This document shows, piece by piece, positions 32,161-43,774 of a stretch of DNA of 64,000 nucleotides. Source of the DNA: Coriaria nepalensis. Its lineage: Eukaryota; Streptophyta; Magnoliopsida; Cucurbitales; Coriariaceae. The stretch spans positions 1,317,001 to 1,381,000 of the forward strand of contig CP114495.1 of NCBI GenBank assembly GCA_027186245.1, in the 5' to 3' direction. Within the stretch, counting starts at the first letter, position 1, and every line of letters starts with the position of its first letter. The translations under genes were made by a program, and so were the position numbers. The notes under the pieces were generated by a model that made no database searches, was not told the origin of the DNA, and saw nothing but the letters and a program-made list of their open reading frames with translations.

Positions 32161-33428
32161 ATCATTAACAACTATCTCGAGTATGTCATTCTTATAATTA
32201 TCGGAAAAATTATTAAAATTAGATGCATCATTCATGAAAAAGGTTTATAATTATTATCTGTAGGACCACGTATGTCACTCTTATAAATACCGTGAATATT
32301 AGGAAGATAAGGTAATTAACGACCCTCTTCACTGCATGATTCTCATCCTATTTCTAGAAGCAACTTAACATTCAATGAAGATTTTTCATCTGTAAATAGC
32401 AAGTGTCGAAAATATCCCTTTATATTTTAGTTTATTTTTATATATAATGGTGAAATCAATAATTTACTCTCTAATTTATATGATAGTTGCAAATCAAAAA
32501 ATTACGAACAATGTCTAGAATCATATACTTTACTAATAGATTATTATAAATGATATTAAATTCTAACGAAACTTCAATAAATCCCTCGCATATATTCAAA
32601 TTCCAATACCATGACTTCTTTTTCTTATTCAACCATGAGCAAGACTCGTTAAGGAACGGACTCAAATTAGAACAAAGAAAGTCTATACGATTCGACACGA
32701 GCATTAGAAAGATTGACTTGTTGATTATACCCACATCCCCGTGCAGTTGTCATATGGCAAGAAAGTTGTCTTAATTCATTAGAGCCATCACTATTATTAT
32801 TGTGTTGGTAAGAACACGACATGTAGTTTTGTTCCAACGCTACGTCGATATTGTTGTATACGGGGGTAGAGATTAAAACTGACGCCGTATCTCTCTTCCC
32901 TACCCTTACCAACTAATCTATTTGAACTGTCAGCCCTTGATTTTTCTAAGCTAATCAATACCTCCATCTTCGCATAATAAGTAAAATAAATGGACGGTCT
33001 AGAAGCTCGATCTTTTGAAGAAAATAAAATAAATATTATTTCTTGTATATATATATAATCCGATCTTCTTGTAGCGACTCTACGAATTTTGATCTTAATC
33101 TGGGTCCGTCTGAATCACTAATGGTTGCGCTATATTTTCAAGGACCAAATACTTCTTTCAATTTCCAAAAAGAAAATGCCGGGTAATTTCTCTCTCGTTC
33201 ATTTTTTCTTTTTTTCCTAGAAAGTTTTAGAAACTTGTATCTACAATGGTTCGGTTTGATTCTTCCTATCATATTATATATCATATCAATATTATATGTA
33301 ATTAAAGTAGAATCATAATACAGTATAATCAAAAAAAATTCTTTTTTTTTCTTTTATCTGTTTGGCAGAAGAGAAAATTTGGAAAAAACAGTTTATGTTT
33401 GTCAGATGAGAATTTTCACTTTCACACG

Positions 33429-33447
33429 CTATATATATATATATATA
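33429..33447. repeat. (TA)n microsatellite
   Basis: Short TA run upstream of the purine permease relic. Confidence 0.85.
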
Positions 33448-33554
33448 CAAGTATACCATACTTGACTCACAGTACCATGCATTCTAATTTTATTACAACT
33501 TTTGTGGCACTATCTCTAGCAAAAGAAGCAACTCTGACAAGCCGGTTGTTAGCA

Positions 33555-34016
33555 TTACCATTGAGGAAACTCAAGCGTTTCCAATGGTGGTTTTTGGTGG
33601 CTATCAACATATTCTACCTCATCGTTGGCCAATCCGCTGCCATTTTACTACCTCTCCGGGCCTGCCATCGATCTTTGTCCTAACCACGATTTATTTCTTC
33701 CTCGGGTTTGCTCATTGCGGGTGACAACATGATGTGAGTACTCCGTTGGGATCATGTACTTATCCGCTTGACTTACTCACTAATTTGTGCTAGCCTGTTA
33801 GCTTTCAATGCGGTTTTCTCTTACTTCCTCAATTCTCAAAAATTCACCCTTCTGATTCATAACTCCGTCGTGGTTCTCTCATTATCGGCCACTCTTATCG
33901 CTGTCAATGATGATTCGATCGAACCATTGGGAATCTCAAAGTCGAAATATATAGTCGGATTTGTTTGTGTACTAGGAGCTTCTACATTGTACTCTCTAAT
34001 ACTAAGAGCTTTTTAG
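33555..34016 (+). pseudogene. Purine permease (PUP) pseudogene
   Basis: Two recognisable pieces of the plant PUP transporter family. The first (33555-33650) reads KRFQWWFLVAINIFYLIVGQ and SAAILL, the first transmembrane helix. After it about 60-80 codons are missing. A frame-broken piece then recalls LTTIYFFLG and DNMM (33680-33735). The last piece (33768-34016) reads TYSLICASLLAFNAVFSYFL, NSQKFTLLIHNSVVVLSLSA and SKSKYIVGFVCVLGASTLYS. The C-terminal third and several helices are absent. With at least one large deletion and frame changes, it cannot encode a working ten-helix transporter. Confidence 0.8.
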
Positions 34017-35977
34017 AACACTTGGTAGAACACATACAACTTCATTATTTTCATAATACATTATTGTGATTTGAGAGCACTTAAAAATTACAAAGGACCA
34101 CTAATTTTATTTATTTATTTTATTGTAAATCCACATTGCCAAAACAATAAGCATTATCAAGGGACATATTGTTTGTGTCTAATAAGAGCCCATTATCTCA
34201 TTGATCAATATTAATATTAAAATTAAATTAAATTAAAATAATTTTTTAAATAAATCGATTTATCTTAATTTTATAAAAAATTATATAATCACGATAAAAT
34301 AAAATAAATAAATATAATTAAAATAACTCACATGCTAAATTTAAATTAAAAAAATAAAAAATAAAATATTAATGTGCACGATATAAAATTAGGCACTTCA
34401 TTCCCACTCACCGAATTCTCTCAACTTATATCATAAAGACTAAAGTGAGTACAAGTGTCACACGGTTTAAGGGGGGGAGACCCTACTTGGTCACTTTTAT
34501 TATAGTTCACATCTTTTTCTTTCTTATTATACTTCTACTACAAGATTCATTATTCAAAGTAAGAATACCTTTAATTATGTCAAATTCGACCGTTACTTTT
34601 GAATATGCCCGCAAATGTGGTAAACTAGCACTCAACACTTGATAAGATTTCAATCATCTTCTTACATATGTGCTCTTTATTCACACTTTTTTTAAAAAAA
34701 ATTAATAATAAATGGGTATTTATTTAGTTGCTTAGGAGAGAATAATTTGAAGGGATCGAAAAGGTTAAAGAGAAAAATCCAAGACGGAAGTTTTTAACTT
34801 GAATAGTTTAAAAAGGACATCTGACCGTACCCAAAATCCAAGAGTCTGGGAAACAGCTAAACCCTCTAATTAAAAAGACCGATTCGTTTTTTCACATGTT
34901 CTATGTCCCAACTTTTTCTGACCGTTCATTGGGTTGTCTTCAATCAGAGAAGCTGCTTTGACCGTCGTTTCACCGCCACCACCGTCGATCCGATTCCAAT
35001 AAGTCCAATCACATCTGGTACGAGCCTATGAGAAGACATGTCACAGACTATTTACTATGTGAAATGTAATAGAGAGCGCGAAAATGGAGTACGTGAGACC
35101 CGCATGGCACTATATTGATTTTTTTTTTTTGGCCAAACAATATATTGATTCATTCATGAGCAATGCCACGCCACTGCCTTCTAGGCCCCAGTCACTAAAT
35201 GTCACATTTACGTCTAAAACCAATAAATTTCGCCATTTTTCCATTTTGAACACTTGAGATTTAAAATTCTTACATTTGAGTCTATAATGAATTTAAATGT
35301 TAAAATATAGTGTGCATAATGAGAGGTGGTGTCGTATAAAGTATTAACCGAATTAGAGTGTGCAATGTCAATATCAATGCAGGCCAAAAAAAAAGGGAAC
35401 ATCTCAAATCCATGTGACATTGTCATTTTTACATTCATCCAAACCAACTCAGGATCATAATCCATCTCTCAAATTAATATATTGTTCATATTAATTTGAA
35501 TTCGGTACGAATCGTACTGACTCATCATCGATATCAATAATCCATTTATAATAAACGATTAAGATTTTGACACTTCAACCGAACAAAAATGGACTAATGA
35601 AATATTAAGATTTAATCTAAAAAATATTTAGATTAAATTTTAAAATATTTTAAAAAATTCATATCCAATATAAATCATCTTCTTAATCTCCGAACTACAG
35701 TTCTAACAAAAATATCATTCCTTTCGAACAAAAATATTTACCTTTCTCTCTATTACCAAATTTAAATGTATTAAGATATTATAAATATATTTAATTCCTT
35801 TTTTTTTTTTCTTTTTTTTTTTTTCACTTTTCCTATCGCTCAAGCTTATACAGTAATCAATGTGACCAAACCAGATGAGTATGGAAAAGTACAGAAAATC
35901 AATGAGGAAGTGTAAAACTGTAAAAAGGTAAAAATATATTTAGCTCATCAACAGTCATACGTCAACGGTAGTACAGA
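34017..35977. other. Spacer before the basic serine-rich gene
   Basis: No gene recognised. The frames at 34445-34642 and 35214-35465 match no family. Poly-T/C tracts near 35800-35823 lie about 155 bases beyond the stop of the next gene, in its 3' flank. Confidence 0.5.
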
Positions 35978-37000
35978 TCAACGGTTGGGATTGGCTCTTC
36001 CGAAATCGGCTAGCTTCCTGGAACGGTTCGCACAGAACGAAGCTGCGGTGGAGAGGTGAGGCTTCATCTGTGGCCTGAGCTCGCCCGAAAATGACATGTC
36101 CGTCGGAGTGGGCTTCTGGTTCCAGTGCGGATTAGGACTCGCTCTCACCAACGGACTCAAGCAAAACGGGAATCCCGAGACGCTTCGGTTGAGTCCTGGT
36201 CTACCGCGCCTGACTGATCCTGGAGCAATCGCAGGAGATCGCCGCCATTTCTGCGAAGATTCCGACGAGTAGCCGCTGGCCGTGGGAGATCGGTCGAGTT
36301 CATCGAAGTATTTGTAGGAGTCAGTCTCTTCCACAGGCGACATTCCTCGATCTACCGTTCTGAAAGGTTTACTTCCGAATGCGACAACCGAATTTTCTAG
36401 AGAAAAGAATCTCGATTTCTTCTTCTTCTTCTTTTTCCTGTGGCTGGAGAATATCGATGAGAACCAAGACGGAGAAGAAGAGGAGGTCGAGGCGGAGTTG
36501 GAAGGAGAAGAAGTAGATGCAATATCGCACGATTTTCGAGACGGAACTGCAGGATCCGATTCGGAATTCTCGGATCTGAACCGGAATAAGTTCTTCCAGT
36601 TCGAGAGTCTGCTCTTCTGCCTCTTACTACCAGAAGAAACAAAGGTCGAGGTGGTTCTAAAGGTTGGCCCTAGCTGAGGAGTGCTGAAGAAGAGAAGATC
36701 GTGCTGAGGCCGGTGGTAGTCGTCACGGCGGCTCCGAAGATTCCACACGTTGTCATCGGACTTGCGATGACAGATATAGGGGGAGACGGAGCGAGGGAAA
36801 ATCAACGGTGGGGGATGAGGGTCGGATTTACGAGACTGGTCATCGACACGGGAGAGAGCACGAGAGAGATGGGCCTGTGATTGGGCTTGAGCTTGGGCCT
36901 CAGCCTGAGCTGCGATGATGACAAAAAGGCGGTCCCGGAGACAAGAAGCGCAGACGCCGACGGTGCTGCTGTAGTCGCAGAGATGCTTCTTGCACTTCAT
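35978..37000 (-). CDS. Uncharacterised basic, serine-rich protein with N-terminal Cys/His motif (At1g78110-like)
   Basis: Single exon, 340 residues. The N-terminus MKCKKHLCDYSSTVGVCASC followed by LRDRLF resembles the Cys-His start of the plant DUF740/OCTOPUS-like proteins and of the uncharacterised At1g22230/At1g78110 pair. Next comes an Ala/Gln repeat (AEAQAQAQSQAH), then long serine-rich low-complexity regions, a seven-lysine run (RKKKKKKKSRFF, coded by a TTC tract at 36417-36435) and a conserved-looking C-terminal stretch (SVSGFPFCLSPLVRASPN). No enzyme motif is present. OCTOPUS-like proteins are peripheral plasma-membrane polarity proteins, but I cannot say this one shares that role. A leader GAA tract lies at 37081-37103. 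Confidence 0.7.
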   Translation of the reverse strand: MKCKKHLCDYSSTVGVCASCLRDRLFVIIAAQAEAQAQAQSQAHLSRALSRVDDQSRKSDPHPPPLIFPRSVSPYICHRKSDDNVWNLRSRRDDYHRPQHDLLFFSTPQLGPTFRTTSTFVSSGSKRQKSRLSNWKNLFRFRSENSESDPAVPSRKSCDIASTSSPSNSASTSSSSPSWFSSIFSSHRKKKKKKKSRFFSLENSVVAFGSKPFRTVDRGMSPVEETDSYKYFDELDRSPTASGYSSESSQKWRRSPAIAPGSVRRGRPGLNRSVSGFPFCLSPLVRASPNPHWNQKPTPTDMSFSGELRPQMKPHLSTAASFCANRSRKLADFGRANPNR

Positions 37001-38589
37001 TTAACTAAAACACAAACTCTTATTGCATTTAAGTGAAGGGGAAAACTGAAATTCGAAAGGAGGTCTGGTGAGAAAATCGAAGAAGAAGAAGAAGAAGAAG
37101 AAGAAATCAGGAAAAGGAAAAAGGCTTCTTCTTCTTCTCCCCTCACCTTTTTTCTTTTTGTTTTGCTGAGATACAATCAAGGTTGGTTTATACGAAGAGA
37201 GAACTAAGAGATTGTGGTGGTGGTGGGTCGGGTCTGGTTACTTTAGCTTGAGGAGATGGGGAAGTGGGCAATGAATGATATAATTTACACGTATCATCAC
37301 CATCAGCTCTGTTACCAAATCTGTTTTTAAAAATATATATTAAAAAAAAAAACCTCTTTTTCTTTTATCCAATTATATCATTCCCTCTTAATTAAGAGAC
37401 CTTAAAGCATTCTAATGGGTCAAATTTTTTATTTTTATTTTTAATAAAATTATTTTAATTTAGTTTAATTTTAATTAATATAATTTTTTAGATAATTTTA
37501 TATCAAATTCTTTATTTTATTCTTTTTAAGTTAAATATTATTATTATTTTTTTTTAATAAAAAATATTATTAAAATAATTTTAATAAAATTAAATATTAT
37601 TTATATAATGTGAGGTATTTTTTAATAAAAATTTTCATACTTTCTTAAAATATAACTAATATAAGTATTTAATTCATTTAATATAAATATATCTTTAGAG
37701 ATGATCTAAATATTTCAGAGTCAAACTTTAAGACTTTAGATGAAATCTAAGATGGGCATCGTTTACAGCATTGTTTTGGGATACCTCTAATGTCACCGGT
37801 ACACCCTTGAGAGAGAAAGTAGTCAGATAGCTTAAATAATGGCTATATATATATATATATATATATATATTTGAATCGGCGAATGTACTTTGTACTCATA
37901 TATTATATAGTTTTTATGGAGTTTAATAATCGGCGTGGTTGGAGTTATGGTTATTAATTAATTAGTAAGTACTAAAGGAAGTTAGTTTGGTCAAAGTAAT
38001 GATGTCTGAAAATCATTAATTGTAATTAACTTGATTTAGGATGCATCCGATGCCGAGAAGGCCCTCTCCATCGAGGGATATGTCGGTTGATTTCCCGACG
38101 ACGAATTATTAGTATTTTTTAGTTGGTTTTAAGGTCCTCATTTTTTTAATCGGCATGTAAGTTGATAACAACTCTGTATGTCAGTATATTATTTATGAAC
38201 TATCTCTTGAATAGTGAGCTTAAACAATTTCCGACTTCACTCATGTAGCCGAAGCCGACTGTCTCATCCGCGATCGATAGAAATTTAATTTACAATATTA
38301 TTTAATAGATATATGATTTAATTAATCGGTAATCGTCGTAATCAGTATATCATAAGTTATATCTGGATGAAATCGACTAAGAATTGTTCTCTCACGGTCA
38401 CTAAATTCTCAATTTTAGCCTTTTTTTTTTTGTGAAGATCCAATCCAATTGACGGTTGAATATGTTGGGCGATTTAGTGCTAACGACTGACTCCGGCTTC
38501 AACTTTTCATAAATTCCTTTATAGGGCTAGCTTTCGTACGGTATACACACTTACTGCCTGATTCCATCCGGACTTGGCAAGAGAGGAAC
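37001..38589. other. Spacer with microsatellites
   Basis: Leader and promoter of the minus-strand gene at the left, with (GAA)n at 37081-37103. Then AT-rich sequence and (TA)n at 37841-37870. From about 38030 the texture changes to that of a retrotransposon leader running into the gag relic. No gene. Confidence 0.5.
37841..37870. repeat. (TA)n microsatellite
   Basis: About 15 TA units. Confidence 0.9.
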
Positions 38590-39500
38590 AATCTTTCCAT
38601 ACTTAATTATATAAAGTCTAGTCGGAGGTGGCAGTCAGTAGCTGATTTATCCCCCTTGCACCTCAAGATGGGAGAATCGATTAATGTCTATATAGATCGG
38701 TTCAAGCATCAACATAACCGATACCACTTCACTCGATATCAAATTTCGATACCACTTAAGTCGAGTTCATAAGATTGGCTATTAATAGATTTGATATCGA
38801 ATTTTGAAAGGAGTTCGAAGGAATAGAATTTCAAGACTTCTTTGAGCTTTCAATGAAAGCCTCTTGGTATGAAGAGTTGTTGAAAGAGGAAGCCCGACGT
38901 AAGAGCGCTTCCATAGGCACCAACTATCAATAATTCACTTTCGAAGTTGGAGTTACTGAGCTAATCAGCAAAGAAAAATCGACGATCGTCCCGACCACGA
39001 GCAAATCAAACGGTCGAGACGCCGTAAAGCGGTACCCTCGTGAGAAAGACAAGGTGTACTCATTCGATCTTTCGAAAGCAAGCAAATTTTTTGATATCTT
39101 ACTCAAGATTATGAATTTGAAAAAATCTCCTCTGATCACAAGTTGCTGCCTTCGACTGACAAAGTATGAGGAAAAGACTATTATAAGTATCACAACTCAT
39201 ACCACCATCGGACGAACGATTATTTTTCCTTTAGGCAGTGTATTCAAAATCAAATGGAGAAAAGCCTACCAATTTTCGAGTACTCCCCTCTAATGAGTGT
39301 GGACACGGACCCTTTCCCGACCACCGTTAATACGACCATTGCGGATGTTTGGCCCATTTTTCATCAACGAAGGAATTACCCCCAGGTAAATAGTCAGAAC
39401 AATCTGATCAACATTTCGAGATGCTCTGTAATAGTAAAGCCTCTTTCGGCCAATCCCAAACTAGTTTATTGCCAACATTACTAGAGGAAGCTCTACCCTG
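38590..39500 (+). pseudogene. Ty3/gypsy retrotransposon gag relic
   Basis: Broken frames on the plus strand read as gypsy gag in the expected order: VADLSPLHLKMGESINVYID, RF (about 38625-38710), EFQDFF and MKASWYEELLKEEARRKSAS (38800-38915), VKRYPREKDKVYSFDLSKAS and KFFDILL (39030-39110), GKDYYKYHNSYHH (39170-39205), then MEKSLPIFEYSPLMSVDTDP (39254-39313). Stops and shifts interrupt it several times. No reverse transcriptase, integrase or RNase H follows before the LTR at 40276. Confidence 0.7.
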
Positions 39501-40275
39501 ATTATAGGCCAGTCTCGCTCAAAACTTGTTACCATCGATCGGTTGACCCATTAGTTAAAAGTCGACCGACTGTTAGTTGCAACTCACTGATGGTTGTGCC
39601 TCCTCGACCGACCACCACAGTATGGCGATGCCTAGAGTATTCAAAATTTCCAAAAGAGAATTTCCATACCAGGAAACGGTGCGAACAACGTAACCGCCAA
39701 ACCATTAAGAAATAAGCAACAATGAGAAACCACTCATTCTCAGCCATCTTGGTCGACGACTTTCTTGTGTAAATAAATCCCAAGTTTTTGGCCTTATCGA
39801 CAGAAAATTTCTTCGGGATATCACCATTTTCGGCTAACATTACTTCTCATGTGTTTAGTGGCAATAAGGGCTCTCAATATTTCGGTTGATAAGATGTTTT
39901 TCCATTTAAAATTGACTGAAATTGTTATAAACGTAATCAAATTTTCGGCCGGTTCATATCAAATTCAACCGAAATATCACATACTTTTTAGAGCTTATGT
40001 TCGAGAAATAAAACCTCATAAAAGGACAATATCATGTGTTCTTTGAATTTTCTTTAAACTTTTTGATAAACATAAAATATGTAATTTTTAATATTTTAGC
40101 TGATTAGTCGAGATTTTTGAAAAACGGATAAATCCTTTTATTATTTTCGGATTGACCGAAATAATGGAAATTGCAACAAAATTATGATTTTCGGTTATAT
40201 CAACTGAAGTAAAGTTCCATGGTCATTAATCGTCCTTATTATTCTTGATCTAATAAGAAATAATAAAGGAGCATT
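39501..40275. other. Internal region of the gypsy-like element, no pol recognised
   Basis: Lies between the gag relic and the LTR. Frames are short and match no pol domain. The purine-rich AATAAAGGAGCA just before 40276 could be a worn polypurine tract. Confidence 0.4.
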
Positions 40276-41353
40276 TGTTGGCATTAGAATTTCTCAAGCA
40301 CGTGGTGAAAAGTGATTGGATTGATAATTCAAATTAAATGCAAATTGGTTAATAATAATTAAACTGACTAATTAATATCGTTAATTAAAGCAATTGGTTA
40401 AAATGTTGAATCTAATCGAATAGTAATTAATTCTTATCAACTGAATAAAACTTAAATGATTTAATTCGGTTAAGTATAAGAGCATCCTCAAAGTAATAAG
40501 AGGTCACAATAATTAATGAGGCGGTAAATGGATTACTATAGATCAAGGGCACAAAGATTGTGGTAGAAGTAATTTCAAATGTTAAAAGAAAAGATAAAAC
40601 TATTATTCATTTATGAAGCATTTCGGTCGAACAAAGAGGAGCCATGCATCTCGGCCGAAAATGGAGAGTGAGATGACCCATCTCGACCGAAATTGGAAAG
40701 GGAAAGGAAAGTTTCGGCTAGACTTCGAGAGAGAAAGAGAAACTTTTGGTCGAAAGTTGAGCAACACTTGTAAATCATCTCTACGCTTCGGAAAAATTTC
40801 TCTTAAAGTTCTACACCACACTTATTTTTTTTTTCTATACTTTCGGGAATTATATTTTTCCTTATATTTGTTCTTCGGAATCAGTAATTAGAGTACCGAA
40901 TTCTTACTTGAGTGATAGTCTTAATATATCAATCATAGATTGAATATATTTGTCTATTTCTTTGTTTATTTAACTTTTTCATTTATCACTTTCATAGGAA
41001 TATAGTTAATTTAAAATTAATATCTTATCATAGATTAAATATGTTGCTTTTAGTTTTGTTATTTTATTTATTCATTTATTTTCATCTTTCAACATTTAAT
41101 AATACTTTCATTTATTATTATTTTACTTTGTTTGCATTAGTTCAGTTCACTCGTCAGTAAATATATCAAAAAAAAATTAGACTTAGATTATTTTTAATCA
41201 TTTCATCTAATTAGAATTTAGATCATGTATTTATTTTATTTAATTTTATAATATAATGTGAAAATTATTTTAAATTTTTGACATGCACAAATTTCTCGCA
41301 TTTCTAATTCACCTTTAGTCGGATGTTAGAGGTGAAAAAATTCGATCTCAATA
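40276..41353 (+). repeat. LTR (3' LTR position) related to the solo LTR at 13245-14617
   Basis: Begins TGTTGGCATTAGAATTTC, matching TGTTAGAATTTTTTG of the solo LTR. It ends near CTCAATA at the place equivalent to CCCAACA. The clearest homology is 40760-41060 with 14040-14330. It follows a gag relic, so it is probably that element's 3' LTR. No 5' LTR was found upstream. Confidence 0.65.
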
Positions 41354-42440
41354 TTTACATTTCATTAATTTTTTAAAATTTTCGAGGACGCATCAATAAT
41401 AATAAAAAAAATATATCAATAATAATAATTAAAAAAAAAAATATATCCGAAATGTTGACTTTTTTTTATTATCATATATTTGGACTGATTAAAATAAACT
41501 ATTTCTTTTATAATTACATAAAAATATTAATACTCAAATTTCAAAATTTTAAAAACTATAAATATAAATATAAATCAAAGGAAAATACTGAGTAACCCCA
41601 ATTCCCACTAACTCATAGTAAATTCCAATCGCTAATAAATGTATTCTTTCATCAACCTTATTCACTACTACTACTGCTTCTCTTCCACCTATTTAAAAAT
41701 AAATAATAAATAAATAAATAAATATATATATATTCAACCGATCGTGAATATTCAAAGTCGAGAAAGGGTTAGTTGAGATCATAATAAATGGGTGTATAAA
41801 TAATAAATGCAACCAAAAAATAATGGGAAAAGCAATTGAATCGTCAACCGTTGATTTATGTCCGAAGCAGCTTTCATTTTTGAAGCTTGGACTGCAGTCT
41901 GAAGGTTTACATAATCAAAGATTTTTGGAAGGTTCTTATGTCGGAGTTGGGAATAGTTTTTGAATGTATTTTTTATAATAATAATAATAATTATTATTAT
42001 TATTATTATTATTTTATAAATAAAAGTAGTAAAATAAATTTGTACGGTGATCCAAATCTAATCCTCTGTCTCTGACTCTCAATCTGGGCCGACCGTTCGT
42101 TTATTACATCCGCCTGCTTCATAAGGGAGAGGACAGTCGATTAAAACCGTTTGGTCTGTTCTAGCTTTTTGTTTGCTGGGCTTACTAGAAATCCAGCACA
42201 ACTGTTTGCAGGAAACGTGAGTACTTTGAAACCCAGTCCTGAGTATGATCACTTAGCTAATAAAATGAGATTTGAATATCTAGCAAAACTTCTATCCAAG
42301 GTTTGGTTTTGAGTATCTTCGTGCACGCTCCTAACATATTTGTGTGAACTATGTTATAGTTTGATTACTGTAAACTTTTTTTGATTACTGTGATTTTATG
42401 GTTTGGATTCCAAGTATCACAACACTAATTAACAAAGAGC
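41354..42440. other. AT-rich spacer
   Basis: Contains an (AAT)n/(ATT)n palindromic microsatellite at 41975-42013. From about 42140 the sequence may hold remains of upstream introns of the dynamin pseudogene, but no exon is clear before 42441. Confidence 0.5.
41975..42013. repeat. (AAT)n-(ATT)n self-complementary microsatellite
   Basis: About five AAT units followed by seven ATT units; can fold back on itself. Confidence 0.85.
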
Positions 42441-43425
42441 ATCGATGAACTTCAATCGGAGATGGATCATATCGGTAGGCCAATAGCTGTTGATGCAGGG
42501 GTATGCTCTCATCTCAATTGCTATTTCAACACTTCAATTTTAAGATCATAAATGTTCTTCTCTTGACGAAAATATATATACAGGCTCAACTCTAGACTAT
42601 CTTGGATATTTGCCGTGCATTTGACCGAATTTTCAAGCAGCATTTGGATAGAGGGTAAATCATATTTCCTTTTTAAGCATTTTCTGTTTCCTTAATCATA
42701 CGCCTGAAATGTAATCCCCAGATCCACTTCTTTTTTACTTAGCCGAGCTGGTGGTGACAGGATTTATGAAGTCTTTGACAATCAACTTCCTGCTGCTTTG
42801 AGAAAGACCATTATTAGATTGGTTGACATGGAAACTGCTTACTTGACAGTGGAATTCCTCTGGAAACTTCCTCTAGAAATGGAGAGTGGAAGAGGAAATC
42901 CACGACAACTCCCCCAGGAAACAGAGAGACGAGGAAAGCCACGGAGAACTCCTCATGAAACGGAGAAAGGAGGAGGAAACTCACGGAAACTTCCTCAAAA
43001 AGCGGAGAAAGGTGGAAGTTATCCATTAGCTTCCCCTAATATGGATCGGACGCTATAGAGTTATAGGGTCAAATGTGACTTCATACGTAAACATAGTGTC
43101 TTCTACCTTGAAGAACACTATCCCTAAAGTTGTGGTTCATAGCCAAGTAAAAGAGGCCAAGCAGTCCTTTACTAAACCACTTCTACACACAAATAGGACA
43201 GAAAGATGTATTCTTTTCGTTTCTCTTTAGATATTTTTTAGTGCACTCAAAAAAGGGTTAACTAAAATGGTTTTTTGAGACTTTTTGTTTGTACAGGGTG
43301 AGGAGCTTCCCAAATTATTAGATGAAGACCCTTCACTAATGGAAAGGAGGCAGAAGTGTCTGAAGAGGCTTGAGCCCTATAAGGCAGCCAAAGATGAAAT
43401 CGACTCTGTTTCATTTTCAGTTTAA
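42441..43425 (+). pseudogene. Dynamin-related protein 1 (DRP1/phragmoplastin) pseudogene
   Basis: Family pieces appear in order with intron-like gaps between them: SIDELQSEMDHIGRPIAVDA, G (42441-42502); AQL, stop, TILDICRAFDRIFKQHLDRG (42582-42657), with an in-frame TAG; GGDRIYEVFDNQLPAALRK (about 42752-42808); then directly TIIRLVDMETAYLTVEFLW, so the exons between ALRK and the later helical region are deleted. A tandem expansion of the LPQE.E.GGGNP unit follows (42858-43030). Next come [20 protein letters not shown] and [13 protein letters not shown] in another frame (about 43068-43170), and the GED end EELPKLLDEDPSLMERRQ to EIDSVSFSV (43300-43425). Lost GTPase domain, nonsense codon, deletion and frameshift make it non-functional. 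Retained introns argue for decay of a resident gene and against a processed copy. Confidence 0.85.
42858..43030 (+). repeat. Intragenic tandem repeat in the DRP1 pseudogene
   Basis: Four diverged copies, unit about 42-45 bases, reading W/R-K-L-P-x-E-x-E-x-GGGN(P/S): WKLPLEMESGRGNP, RQLPQETERRGKP, RRTPHETEKGGGNS, RKLPQKAEKGGSYP. Functional DRP1 proteins have this KLPQEIEKGGNP unit once. Confidence 0.75.
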
Positions 43426-43774
43426 GATAAATCACGAGTTTTCCGATGATCCAAGCCTCCAGATTCTCACCAATTCGTTGAATTCTTTTTTTGACAATTT
43501 GAAGTCGTTTGTATAACTTTTTTTTTTGGGGGTCACTTTGTTAGATACATATTCTCCATTGTTGTATAAATTGATCACACCTGTTCTTGTAATAAGATAT
43601 ACACCAGTATTCATCATGTTATTTGATACATTTTAGTATACAATATAATACCATCATTTTTCCTGTTAAATTTGGTCAATAACCATACAAATTTAGACTC
43701 AATGCACCAAAAAATTTGACTATAATCCGAACCACATCAATAAACATGTAAAAATCAGAGTACCCAAAAGAAAA
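43426..43774. other. Spacer between the DRP1 relic and the HAD phosphatase
   Basis: AT-rich, probably the 3' UTR of the minus-strand phosphatase near 43620-43774. Nothing else seen. Confidence 0.5.

Larger units (their letters stand above)
31283..33554. other. Repeat-rich spacer with an acidic-coding tract
   Basis: No complete gene. At 32035-32160 imperfect CATCTC/CATCCTCAT units would read as Asp/Glu-rich on the minus strand. Short minus-strand open pieces around 31680-32300 and 32667-32912 might be remains of a transposase-type gene, but no motif is firm. A short GTGCACACGGT phrase occurs twice near 31784 and 31816. A (TA)n run lies at 33429-33447. Confidence 0.4.

Noticed and set aside
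34445..34642. 65-codon frame with a hydrophobic stretch
   Set aside because: No family resemblance, AT-rich context, no conserved start or splice signals.
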